Source: Teredinibacter purpureus (lineage in GTDB: Bacteria > Pseudomonadota > Gammaproteobacteria > Pseudomonadales > Cellvibrionaceae). Taken from it: 64,000 nucleotides of DNA. Shown here one piece after another: positions 27,993-36,237 of the stretch. The translations under genes were made by a program, and so were the position numbers. The notes below the pieces were generated by a model that ran no database searches, was not told the DNA's origin, and saw nothing but the letters and a program-made list of their open reading frames with translations. The DNA lies in assembly GCF_014217335.1 (NCBI RefSeq), contig NZ_CP060092.1:2807501-2871500 (forward strand). The letters are read 5' to 3'. Each line of letters opens with the position of its first letter. Position 1 is the first letter of the stretch.

Positions 27993-29207
27993 ATGTGGAA
28001 ATTCGCTGTATTAGTGGTGGCGCTTTTGGCGACACCTGCGATGGGCCAAATTGCTGGGACCATTAGTGTGTACACCAACCGAGGCGATTTGGTGCGAAAT
28101 GGCAACTTTAAGCGCTGGGTTCGCGAGTTCGAGGCAATTTACCCCGGTACAAGTGTACGAGTAACATTGGTCGAGCGGTATGGCGAAGAAATGGCTGAGC
28201 GTTTTGAAAAGCGTAGCTATGGTGACGTGATATTGGTTCCCACCGATATGCCAAAAGAGGCATACCCCAAATTTTTTCTACCGCTCAATGATACAGGCTT
28301 GTCGAGCAAAGTGTATTTTGCTAACAGTTGGGCCTACAAAGAACAAGAATATGCCTATACACAGGGGGTGAGCGCAGAAGGGCTAATCTACAATAAGCGT
28401 GTATTGGGTTTGGCTGGGGAGACGGAACCCCCATTAACCGTCGACCAGTTATATACGCTTTGTGAAAAAATAAAGGCGAACGGTAAAACGCCTATTTTTT
28501 TGAATGTTGGTGCAGGATGGCCGCTACAACAATGGGATAAAGCGGTGATGCAGCTATCAGAAAACGGCAACTATTATGAATCCATGCTCACTCAGGCTGC
28601 CCCGTTTTCCGCAGGCCAGCCGTATGAGACATCGCTTGGTATTGTCAATAAGCTATTCAAATCCGGTTACAGTGAACCGGATTTCATTCACGATCAGTGG
28701 CAGTCTTCGAAAGTGGCTTTTGCTGCGAATGAAGGAGGTTTATTTTTCTTGGGTAGTTGGGCAATCCCTCAACTTATTGAGGCTGGAATTGCATCTCGAG
28801 ACATAGGGTTCGTACCCTTCCCTGTGGACAACACTGAACAAGCAAAAGGGATATTGAATTTTGATTGGGGTATAGCCATTAGTCGGTTCAGTAAAAACCC
28901 ACAAACGGCGAAGGCTTGGCTTAAGTTTTTTTTAGAACAGTCAGATTTTGCCGATGTTTCAGGTTTTATTCCCACCGTAAAATCTCGTCAACCAGGGTTG
29001 GCGCAGCTCTCTGAATACATGGGTTATAAGCCCAAGGTTATTCAGACTGCATCCTATAATCCTGGCTTTCTACGTCTAGCGAATAAGGCCGGAATGGACT
29101 TTATGGGAGGGAGTTACGTGAGGAATATATTACTCAGTCCAGACTTCGATGGCAGCATGGCCTACTGGAACAAGCGGTGGAGTCAAGCGCTCGCAAACTT
29201 TCAATAA
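27993..29207 (+). CDS. Extracellular (sugar-type) solute-binding protein
   Basis: A 404-residue periplasmic protein of the SBP_bac_1 / MalE-like class, with a signal peptide cleaved after PAMG/Q at about residue 19. The mature part begins ISVYTNRGD and has RWVREFEAIYPGTSVRVT, YGDVILVPTDMP, EGLIYNKRVL and FAANEGGLFFLGSWAIPQLIEAG, typical of carbohydrate-binding family 1 proteins. There are no permease or ATPase genes beside it. Instead a chemoreceptor gene follows 24 bases downstream, so this protein probably presents a sugar ligand to that receptor, or serves a transporter encoded elsewhere. The ligand cannot be read from the sequence. Confidence 0.85.
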   Translation: MWKFAVLVVALLATPAMGQIAGTISVYTNRGDLVRNGNFKRWVREFEAIYPGTSVRVTLVERYGEEMAERFEKRSYGDVILVPTDMPKEAYPKFFLPLNDTGLSSKVYFANSWAYKEQEYAYTQGVSAEGLIYNKRVLGLAGETEPPLTVDQLYTLCEKIKANGKTPIFLNVGAGWPLQQWDKAVMQLSENGNYYESMLTQAAPFSAGQPYETSLGIVNKLFKSGYSEPDFIHDQWQSSKVAFAANEGGLFFLGSWAIPQLIEAGIASRDIGFVPFPVDNTEQAKGILNFDWGIAISRFSKNPQTAKAWLKFFLEQSDFADVSGFIPTVKSRQPGLAQLSEYMGYKPKVIQTASYNPGFLRLANKAGMDFMGGSYVRNILLSPDFDGSMAYWNKRWSQALANFQ

Positions 29208-29231
29208 GTTTATTTCTAGGTTTTTACCCAT

Positions 29232-31229
29232 ATGAATGTGAGTTTAGTATCAAAGGTGGTTCTTGGTTTCTCCACCGTCATATGCCTGCAGTTTCTTGTC
29301 ACCAGTTTTGGTATTTATGGTCAGTCGCGCGTTCAGGCGCAGTATGCAACTACCACAAATACTATTTTCCCTATGCTTCAAAAGAGCTCTTTACTAACAC
29401 TGCAAGCACAGCGTGCGGCCCAAGCGGTCAGTATGCATGCGGCCCAAACTCAAGAATCGGCGTTAAAACCCTTAAGGGCGGCATATGAAGCTGCGATAGA
29501 ACGGTACAGTATAGAGGCTGATGAGATTCGACGCATAGCCAAAGATCAACCGGAATTTATAGAAGCGATTGAATCAGCTATATACAGTTCGAATAAAGCG
29601 TTTAAAACCGGGCAGCAACATTTAAACGGGCATAGCCAATATACGGTTACAACCGAATTAGAATACCGAGCGTTAGATGACTTTGAGAAAACATGGCAGT
29701 ACTTCACTGCAGACTTAAAGGATACACGATTCGTGCTGCCTGATGGCGAGCTGCCTGCTAGATGGTTATTGGAATCTCTCGAGCAGGATGCAAACGAAGC
29801 GGCTGGGCTATTGACCCGTATTCCATCGCTGCGGGAAAAAGACAAAATGGATCAAGCTGCCAAGCAGCTTATTTATTACTGGAAGAATGTAAAAGCTAAG
29901 CATACCTTAATGGTCGAGCGTTTTCCCATTATGGCGAAAGGGTTAGAACGATACGTCGCGCTTCTTAATCGCCACATTATTAGTGATGATGGTGTAATGA
30001 AACAACAGGGTATACGCTTGAATATAGCGGAGAATAACGCGTTATTATTGGCACAATTAAGTGAGGAATTAGACGTTACCATTGAAAAGCTAAATAGCCT
30101 CAATACTGCGTTGAGTAAACTCGCGGACGAGTCCTCTAATGATACCCGTAGTATTTTGAATAAAACCCAACGCATTATGATTGGCTCTTTAGTACTGGCC
30201 ATTGCAATCGGTATTTTTGTAGCGTTAATGGTGGTAAATGGTGTGCGTAAGCCGTTACTCGAGTTGGTGAAACGTTTAGAGCGATTGGCTGAAAATGACT
30301 TATCGGATATTAGTACGCATCAAGCGAACGGTGAGTTTGACACTATCGCAAAGTCACTTGACGCTTTAACACGAAACTTATCGACGATAATTCGAGAAAT
30401 AAAAAATCAGAGTAAAGACTTGTCGCAATTGGCAGACCAAACCTTCGAACAAAGCGCTGAATCTCGTAAAGAAGTGGATAGCCAGAGAGAGCAAATGAGC
30501 ACTCTGGCGTCGGCCGCTACAGAAATGGAATATTCCGCGAAAGATGTTGCCAGTGACGCGAGTAAAACTTATGAGGTCGTGGGGGACCTTGTGCTTACGG
30601 CCCAGAACGGGCAAAACATTGTTGGCGGTAATAAAAAGCTTATCAACTCGCTTGAAACTGAACTGAATAAAGCGGCGCATGTTGTTGATCTGTTGCGCGA
30701 AGAATCAGACAATATTGGCTCTATTGTATCCGTTATTATTGGTATTGCTGAACAAACTAATTTGCTCGCGTTAAACGCCGCTATTGAAGCGGCGCGTGCT
30801 GGTGAGCAAGGGCGAGGTTTTTCCGTGGTTGCCGACGAGGTGCGCGCGCTTGCGAATAAAACACAATCCTCAACGTCAGAAATTATTGGGATAATTGATA
30901 GTCTCCAGAATAAGTCGGCGGAGGCCAATGCGATTATGGAAAAAAATAGATCTACCGCTAAAGCCTGCGTAGAGCAATCGGATTTAACCTCTGACTCTCT
31001 TAGTGATATCTTGTCGGGTTTGAATAAAATAAATACGATGACTTCATCGATTGCCACGGCTTCCGAACAGCAAAGCCGTGTCACCAGCGACCTTGCAGAA
31101 ACAGTAATAGAAATTTCAACTATGGCCGAAGGTATCCAGCGGCAAGCGGTAAAAATGCAGGTCTCAAGTGAAAATCTCCAGGAAATGGCCAATCACCAAA
31201 ACAACTTAACCGATAAGTTCTTATTGTAG
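29232..31229 (+). CDS. Methyl-accepting chemotaxis protein
   Basis: A 665-residue inner-membrane chemoreceptor: TM1 about 8-28, a large all-helical-looking periplasmic ligand domain (about 30-308), TM2 about 312-333, a HAMP linker ([22 protein letters not shown]) and the signalling domain. The conserved hairpin tip has [19 protein letters not shown] and [15 protein letters not shown], so it should contact CheA/CheW. There is no CheR-docking pentapeptide at the C-terminus. The large sensor region, without a recognised Cache or four-helix signature, may bind the solute-binding protein encoded just upstream. The pair forms a probable operon with 24-base spacing. Confidence 0.93.
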   Translation: MNVSLVSKVVLGFSTVICLQFLVTSFGIYGQSRVQAQYATTTNTIFPMLQKSSLLTLQAQRAAQAVSMHAAQTQESALKPLRAAYEAAIERYSIEADEIRRIAKDQPEFIEAIESAIYSSNKAFKTGQQHLNGHSQYTVTTELEYRALDDFEKTWQYFTADLKDTRFVLPDGELPARWLLESLEQDANEAAGLLTRIPSLREKDKMDQAAKQLIYYWKNVKAKHTLMVERFPIMAKGLERYVALLNRHIISDDGVMKQQGIRLNIAENNALLLAQLSEELDVTIEKLNSLNTALSKLADESSNDTRSILNKTQRIMIGSLVLAIAIGIFVALMVVNGVRKPLLELVKRLERLAENDLSDISTHQANGEFDTIAKSLDALTRNLSTIIREIKNQSKDLSQLADQTFEQSAESRKEVDSQREQMSTLASAATEMEYSAKDVASDASKTYEVVGDLVLTAQNGQNIVGGNKKLINSLETELNKAAHVVDLLREESDNIGSIVSVIIGIAEQTNLLALNAAIEAARAGEQGRGFSVVADEVRALANKTQSSTSEIIGIIDSLQNKSAEANAIMEKNRSTAKACVEQSDLTSDSLSDILSGLNKINTMTSSIATASEQQSRVTSDLAETVIEISTMAEGIQRQAVKMQVSSENLQEMANHQNNLTDKFLL

Positions 31230-31415
31230 ACGGTGCGTAGGAAAGTGTATTCCCCTTGTTTAACGGCTGAGAGCACAAAATTCGAAGCGCTAAAGGTTCA
31301 GTCGTTCATGTTCCTGAACTACAGTCTTCGGTTTGTTTTTTCGTTCCAATAAAAGTACCGTTTATTATCATCACGTCGTGAATATTTTACTGTGACGACT
31401 AGCTAAGGGCATGCA

Positions 31416-31487
31416 ATGAGTAAGGGTATTGCTGTTTGCCTCACAAGTCTGGTTTTGGGTGGGGCGGCTATCCTTATAAGGCGGTAG
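31416..31487 (+). CDS. Candidate 23-residue membrane peptide
   Basis: ATG at 31416 has AAGGG 6 bases upstream. It encodes a short peptide: MSKGIAVC, a hydrophobic stretch (LTSLVLGGAAILI), then RR and a TAG stop. The layout is that of single-span small proteins, but a frame of this length can arise by chance. No family is recognised. Confidence 0.22.
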   Translation: MSKGIAVCLTSLVLGGAAILIRR

Positions 31488-32151
31488 GTTAAAGTTGTTC
31501 ATTGATGACGAATGTAGGTGGGTCTATTTGTAGTACCTGTATGTAGTACTCGTATAGTCGCAGCTCAACAGTGTTAGCCGTTGGAATCCGCGAGCAGATG
31601 CTTCCTTAAAGAGATATTGTATGCGCTATACCCTAAGGAAAATAGGGTTAAGTTATTCAGTTCGGATATAGTTATTGTCATTCGTCCGGTTGAATTTGGA
31701 ATAAGGATTGGATGATATACAGGTAAAAGCCAATTCTTTCAGTAATTTGGCGTGTTAAAGGTTTACTTGTAATCCTTTCGTTGGCCTAATACTGCGTAGA
31801 AGATTTGTATTCCTTTAAGCGAAATGACTTCTATAATTCTTGGTGTTGTGACACGTAAAATTCAATTAATAATGAGTGTCTTCCGTTTGATTCAATGCTG
31901 AAATATTTGAGAGAACCTTAGGGTTCGCCTTCTCTTTGTGTATCCAACAAGAAATACTTCATTTTTTGGGGTAACAATAATAAATACGTTACGCATAGAT
32001 ATAATATGCTCGTTTGCATAATTTCCCGCGCAGTTTTGCTTTAAATTACTTAAACACAATGGTTTTACGTGGGTGCGTGATAAACCGCTTAGCGGGTAAG
32101 TAATCAGTGGGTTAATTAAGAATAAAACGTAAAAACCAGGTTCAATTCCGT

Positions 32152-32178
32152 CAGTTGTGTCAGTTGTGTCAGTTGTGT
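32152..32178 (+). repeat. Triple 9-bp direct repeat just before the CBM2-dehydrogenase start
   Basis: CAGTTGTGT occurs three times in perfect tandem (32152-32160, 32161-32169, 32170-32178). It ends 33 bases before the preferred ATG at 32212, in the transcript leader or promoter-proximal region. Copy number could vary by slippage and alter expression. Confidence 0.8.
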
Positions 32179-32211
32179 CGGATTCGTCTTTATAACTATG
32201 AGAAAAAATTC

Positions 32212-34152
32212 ATGAAACAAGCTACTTCAAGATATTTATTGTTTTGGGTGTTGTTAGGTGCAGTATTTGGGAGTACGTCGCAAGCTCATGCGGCGACGTG
32301 CGAATATTTGATTAGCAATCAGTGGGAGGGTGGTTTTACAGGCGCCATTCGTATTTCAAATGATGGTTCTGCCGCGGTGAATGGTTGGGATGTTTCTTGG
32401 GAGTATGGTAATGGCTCTGCTGTTACTAGCTTATGGAATGCAACTTTAAGTGGTTCTAACCCCTATAGTGCTAGTCCGTTGAGTTGGAATAGTAATATCG
32501 CTGTCGGGCAATCGGTAGAGTTTGGGTTTCAAGGTACTCAAACTAACGGCTCAACGGCTGAGATACCTGTGATTACAGGTAGTGTGTGTGGAGCAAGCAG
32601 CAGCTCTTCAAGTGTGAGTTCTTCGTCTAGCGTGTCATCTTCTAGCAGTTCTTCTTCATCTAGCGTTTCGAGTTCGTCTTCTGTAAGTAGCTCAAGCTCT
32701 TCTGTAAGTAGTTCATCTTCTGTTAGCAGCTCAAGCTCGTCTAGCAGTAGTGTATCTTCTAGTAGCTCTTCTTCGTCTAGCGATGCTGAAGTTTCGATTG
32801 ATTTAGAGCGAATATACCCTAATTTGTTATTTTCCGATCCGACGGGTTTGTTTCAGGCGCCTGGCGACAATAGTCGTTGGTATGTACTAGAAAAAGCCGG
32901 CTCACTTTATTGGTTAGATGCGAGCAATACTAACGCGGGTGCAGCGAATATCTATATTGATTTGCAGGACGAAACCGATAGTAATAATGAAGGTGGTTTG
33001 CTAGGTATGGCGTTCCACCCTGATTACCAAAATAACGGTTATGTCTATATCTCTTATACTGGTGCAGACGATTCTAACGACTTTTCACAAATATCCTATG
33101 TGACGCGTTTTACAGAATCTTCTGCAGGCGTATTGGATGTTAATTCACGACTCGATATTCTCACGTTGGGCCAGCCATTTAACAACCATAATGGTGGGCA
33201 TATAGCGTTTGGTCCGGATGGCTACCTTTATATTGGGTTCGGCGACGGCGGTTCAGGTAACGATCCATTCGACAACTCTCAAGACACTCAAGAATGGTTC
33301 GGTAAGTTTTTACGTATAGATGTTGATAACGGCTCTCCTTATTCAATTCCTTCGGATAACCCCTTCGCCACTGAAGGTGGTGCGCCTGAGGTTTTTGCTT
33401 ACGGCATGCGTAACCCGTGGCGTTGGAGTTTCGATTCCGAAACTGGCGAGTTATGGGCTGGAGATGTAGGGGAAGGTCGTTTTGAAGAAATCGATATTAT
33501 TGTTAGCGGCGGAAACTACGGTTGGCGTTGCATGGAAGGCCCTGAGATCTCAAGCAATGATTGTTCTACTGGCGGGCCTTATGTTGAACCTGTTGTTTCT
33601 TACGGCCGTTCGGTCGGTGAAACGGTAACAGGAGGCTATGTTTATCGTGGTTCTGCTATCGACGGCCTATATGGGCAATATGTATTTGGCGACTACACGA
33701 AGGGTATTATTTGGAATCTTGTTCAGAATAATGGTGGCGATTATGAAATGAATGAGCTACTGGACAGCGATGTGTGGATTTCACATTTTGCAGAAGCCAA
33801 TGATGGCGAGCTTTATGTTGTTGATTACTATCAAGGTGGTTTACATAAAATAGTGTCCACGACTACGTCTAGTAGCTCTTCGTCTAGTAGCTCCGTGTCA
33901 AGTAGCTCTGTATCGTCATCGAGTAGCGTATCCTCCAGTAGTTCTAGCTCTTCTGTCAGTAGCTCTAGCTCTTCTGTGAGCTCAAGTTCGAGTAGTGTGA
34001 GTTCAAGCAGCTCTAGCTCAGTGGCTGGTGGACAGTGTGATTGGTATGGCTGGATGTTAGCGTTGTGTGAAAATACTACGACTGGTTGGGGTAACGAAAA
34101 TAATCAGACGTGTATATCAAGAGATGCTTGCGGCGATCGTATCGTGAATTAA
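32212..34152 (+). CDS. Secreted CBM2 - PQQ-type sugar dehydrogenase (GSDH) - CBM10 protein
   Basis: From the ATG at 32212 (GAGAA upstream) it has 646 residues; the frame from 32155 would put 19 non-signal residues first. Signal peptide 1-27 (cleavage at AHA/AT). Family 2 cellulose-binding module about 28-125 (CEYLISNQWEGGFTGAI, with aromatic-rich GWDVSWEY). Polyserine linker about 127-188. Six-bladed propeller of the glucose/sorbosone dehydrogenase family about 190-540 (GGLLGMAFHPDY, HNGGHIAFGPDGYLYIGFGDGG, YGMRNPWRWSFD, GGNYGWRCMEG), which in the family uses PQQ. Second polyserine linker, then CBM10 (about 608-646: CDWYGWMLALCE, GWGNENNQTCISRDAC). It probably oxidises sugars at the cellulose surface and could pass electrons to copper monooxygenases. 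PQQ use is inferred. Confidence 0.88.
   Translation: MKQATSRYLLFWVLLGAVFGSTSQAHAATCEYLISNQWEGGFTGAIRISNDGSAAVNGWDVSWEYGNGSAVTSLWNATLSGSNPYSASPLSWNSNIAVGQSVEFGFQGTQTNGSTAEIPVITGSVCGASSSSSSVSSSSSVSSSSSSSSSSVSSSSSVSSSSSSVSSSSSVSSSSSSSSSVSSSSSSSSSDAEVSIDLERIYPNLLFSDPTGLFQAPGDNSRWYVLEKAGSLYWLDASNTNAGAANIYIDLQDETDSNNEGGLLGMAFHPDYQNNGYVYISYTGADDSNDFSQISYVTRFTESSAGVLDVNSRLDILTLGQPFNNHNGGHIAFGPDGYLYIGFGDGGSGNDPFDNSQDTQEWFGKFLRIDVDNGSPYSIPSDNPFATEGGAPEVFAYGMRNPWRWSFDSETGELWAGDVGEGRFEEIDIIVSGGNYGWRCMEGPEISSNDCSTGGPYVEPVVSYGRSVGETVTGGYVYRGSAIDGLYGQYVFGDYTKGIIWNLVQNNGGDYEMNELLDSDVWISHFAEANDGELYVVDYYQGGLHKIVSTTTSSSSSSSSSVSSSSVSSSSSVSSSSSSSSVSSSSSSVSSSSSSVSSSSSSSVAGGQCDWYGWMLALCENTTTGWGNENNQTCISRDACGDRIVN
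32595..32781 (+). repeat. Polyserine linker-coding repeat, copy 1
   Basis: Irregular tandem of Ser codons (AGC, AGT, TCT, TCA, TCG) punctuated by Val codons, encoding SSSVSSS units between CBM2 and the dehydrogenase domain. The mixed codons keep the DNA less repetitive than the protein. Such linkers are characteristic of Cellvibrionaceae secreted enzymes. Confidence 0.9.
33866..34020 (+). repeat. Polyserine linker-coding repeat, copy 2
   Basis: A second Ser/Val tract of about 50 codons joins the dehydrogenase propeller to the C-terminal CBM10. It has the same SSSVSSS units and mixed Ser codons as the first. Confidence 0.9.
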
Positions 34153-34231
34153 GGCGTTGAATGGCCTAATAATAATTTTAGGCCAACTTAACCCCAGTAT
34201 TTTCCCGCTATCGGTAAATACTGAGGTTGCT

Positions 34232-36232
34232 CTATTTTTCCATTGAGCGAATAATTTCTAAAAACTGTTTTCTCAGTTTTAATTTCAATATGTCTTCTGC
34301 CTCTAGGCGTTCTGATGTGTTTTTTTGCATGGCGGACAAGCTTTTCTTAAGTGACTTCTTTTCAATTCCTGAGTCAATTAGCTCACCAATTTGGGCGAAA
34401 CTGGTTTCCAGTAAATCTTTTGAGTTTTTTATCTGCGTCTCAATACCCTGATCAACATCGTTTGCAATTAGCCTTAAATAACGTGAGTATGAGCTAAGTT
34501 TTTTCGCGTTTTTGTTGTTCGACTGATTGGAAAACATTTTTTCTGATAGTTGGTCTATAAATTTCAAAAAATCGATAACGTCACGAAACTCACTCTTTAT
34601 GTTTTCTTTGGTTGCGCTAAGCAGTTGCCCTTTCACATTTTTGAGCCTGAATTTAAGTGTTTTCCCCTCTCCTCCGAGATTGGTTTCACCGATGACCATA
34701 TTATTGATTATCACCTTTTCGCGAGTACTCATTGCACCGCTATCAGATAGGTGGATTTCTCTCTCGGGCGTACTTAACCACATGTTGGGTTTGCAACCCA
34801 TATCTTCGATATTCTGAAATACTACAACGGCAAGGTCTTCTGCTGAATTAGCTTGTATAGATTCGTTGTAATAAGTTAGGAGGCGGTTGTGTTCTTTTGC
34901 TCGATCAAGGGAGTCGTCCAACTCCATTTGAAGATCTTGTAAATTATTTTGTAGTTTGTCTATGTCATTTTTAGCGTAAATATCGGCGTCTTGTTCTTTT
35001 TTGTCCTTTGTTGATTTTAGTTTTGAGTGTAATTCCTCGATTTCTTTTTCTAGTGTTTCAATGCAGCCATCAGATTCCCTCACGTGAGATTTTAGTTTTG
35101 TGATAGTCTGCTCTTGGAATTCTTCTATTTTTTCACTTTTGTGGTTTTTTTGCCTTAGCTTACCGAGTTCTGTATTGAGCGTGTGGATAGAGCCGTCTTG
35201 ATCCTTAAGTAAATCCCTTAACCGTGTTATTTCGCGTTCAGATATATCTTTTACCTGGTTGGCAAGATCGTCGATTTCATTGCTGTCATTGCTGTCATCC
35301 TCAATGTTCTTGAAGGTGATTAGCGGTTTTATTTTGTCGTGTCTTTCATTGTCTTCCAGTTTCGATAGGCGATCTTTAAGTTTTGAAACCATTTTTTCCA
35401 AGTATAAGTTTTTATTTTTAAACTCCCGTATTTCATATTGAGCTTCCTTTAATCGTAATGTGTTTTCAATGTCCTCTTCTGTGGTTCCAGATTCGCTTTG
35501 TTTGATTAGTTGTGAAATAACAATTTCGGCGTTATTGGCTTCTTCGTTCTGAAGATTGATGGAGGAGTGGAGTTGTTCCATTGAGGTTATAGAGTTTTTT
35601 AAGCATTTTTCAGTGTTGGGTTTTTCTGGGTTCTCGTGGCTGTTTTCATAGGAATTTATAACGTTTTCCATTTTTTCCATGTATTGGCCAACAATGGCCT
35701 GACTTTTATAGTTATCTCCAATGCTGGGGATTATGTTCTTGATGTCTTTAACGGTCTTTTCGATGACGGCGGGATTGGTGGATTTTGATTTTAGTTTCTG
35801 AATGCGATCACTTAGTAGGGATATTCTATTTTCCAGTTCGTGCACATGGTTTTCTTGCCCGTATACCTGTGGTAAGAATAGTTTAAGGAGCCTGTTTAGG
35901 CCGGTGTTTAATACGGAGAAGTAGTTGTCTGAATTTATTTTTTTGTCGAGCGCTTTGTTCTCGATGTTTAGGTAAGCCGTGCGTAATGCGACAACTTTAT
36001 TGTCGAGAATGTTTTTTTTGTTGTCCGATATTTTTAAGTGTTTCTTTGTTTCAGCTATTTGGTCTCTAATAAATTGTAGATAGTCTTTGTTTTGTAGTAT
36101 CGGGGATTCTGGGTTTTGTTCCTTTGAGGTTTTTTTTGTTAAAAGATAAGCATTAAAAGACAGGCTTATCATTAGCAAAATAAATTCGGCGTAAATGAAG
36201 TCTGATAGCGTTACGTTGGTTAATGCTTCCAT
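34232..36232 (-). CDS. Membrane-anchored long coiled-coil protein with a C-terminal GAF-like region (unknown function)
   Basis: Not recognised as a named family. 666 residues, rich in Lys, Glu and Asn. One hydrophobic helix near the N-terminus (about 10-31) should anchor it in the inner membrane. Residues about 45-460 are largely heptad-like coiled coil (for example ISEREITRLRDLLKDQ, ETLEKEIEELHSKLKS). Residues about 465-580 (NSAEDLAVVVFQNIEDMGCK, IHLSDSGAMSTREKV, LKFRLKNVKGQLL) look like a compact alpha/beta sensory domain reminiscent of GAF-like domains in diguanylate cyclases. It ends with another helical stretch. The gene starts 5 bases after the stop of the LacI-like sensor gene, so the two probably form one operon and one complex. 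Confidence 0.6.
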   Translation of the reverse strand: MEALTNVTLSDFIYAEFILLMISLSFNAYLLTKKTSKEQNPESPILQNKDYLQFIRDQIAETKKHLKISDNKKNILDNKVVALRTAYLNIENKALDKKINSDNYFSVLNTGLNRLLKLFLPQVYGQENHVHELENRISLLSDRIQKLKSKSTNPAVIEKTVKDIKNIIPSIGDNYKSQAIVGQYMEKMENVINSYENSHENPEKPNTEKCLKNSITSMEQLHSSINLQNEEANNAEIVISQLIKQSESGTTEEDIENTLRLKEAQYEIREFKNKNLYLEKMVSKLKDRLSKLEDNERHDKIKPLITFKNIEDDSNDSNEIDDLANQVKDISEREITRLRDLLKDQDGSIHTLNTELGKLRQKNHKSEKIEEFQEQTITKLKSHVRESDGCIETLEKEIEELHSKLKSTKDKKEQDADIYAKNDIDKLQNNLQDLQMELDDSLDRAKEHNRLLTYYNESIQANSAEDLAVVVFQNIEDMGCKPNMWLSTPEREIHLSDSGAMSTREKVIINNMVIGETNLGGEGKTLKFRLKNVKGQLLSATKENIKSEFRDVIDFLKFIDQLSEKMFSNQSNNKNAKKLSSYSRYLRLIANDVDQGIETQIKNSKDLLETSFAQIGELIDSGIEKKSLKKSLSAMQKNTSERLEAEDILKLKLRKQFLEIIRSMEK

Positions 36233-36237
36233 TCTGA

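Larger units (their letters stand above)
31230..32211. other. Long intergenic region upstream of the CBM2-dehydrogenase gene
   Basis: Nearly 1 kb without a supported gene except one candidate small membrane peptide at 31416. TGTAGTAC occurs twice as a direct repeat (31529-31536 and 31542-31549), one helical turn plus a little apart, and could be a regulator site. The right third is very AT-rich. A region this long upstream of a secreted redox enzyme suggests complex control. Confidence 0.4.

Noticed and set aside
32139..32160. GGTTCAATTCC resembling a tRNA T-loop
   Set aside because: The flanking bases do not form a T stem and no acceptor, D or anticodon arms could be folded around it.
32595..34020. 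Serine-codon tracts considered as a CRISPR-like or minisatellite array
   Set aside because: The repeats are irregular, in frame and encode polyserine linkers between recognised domains.
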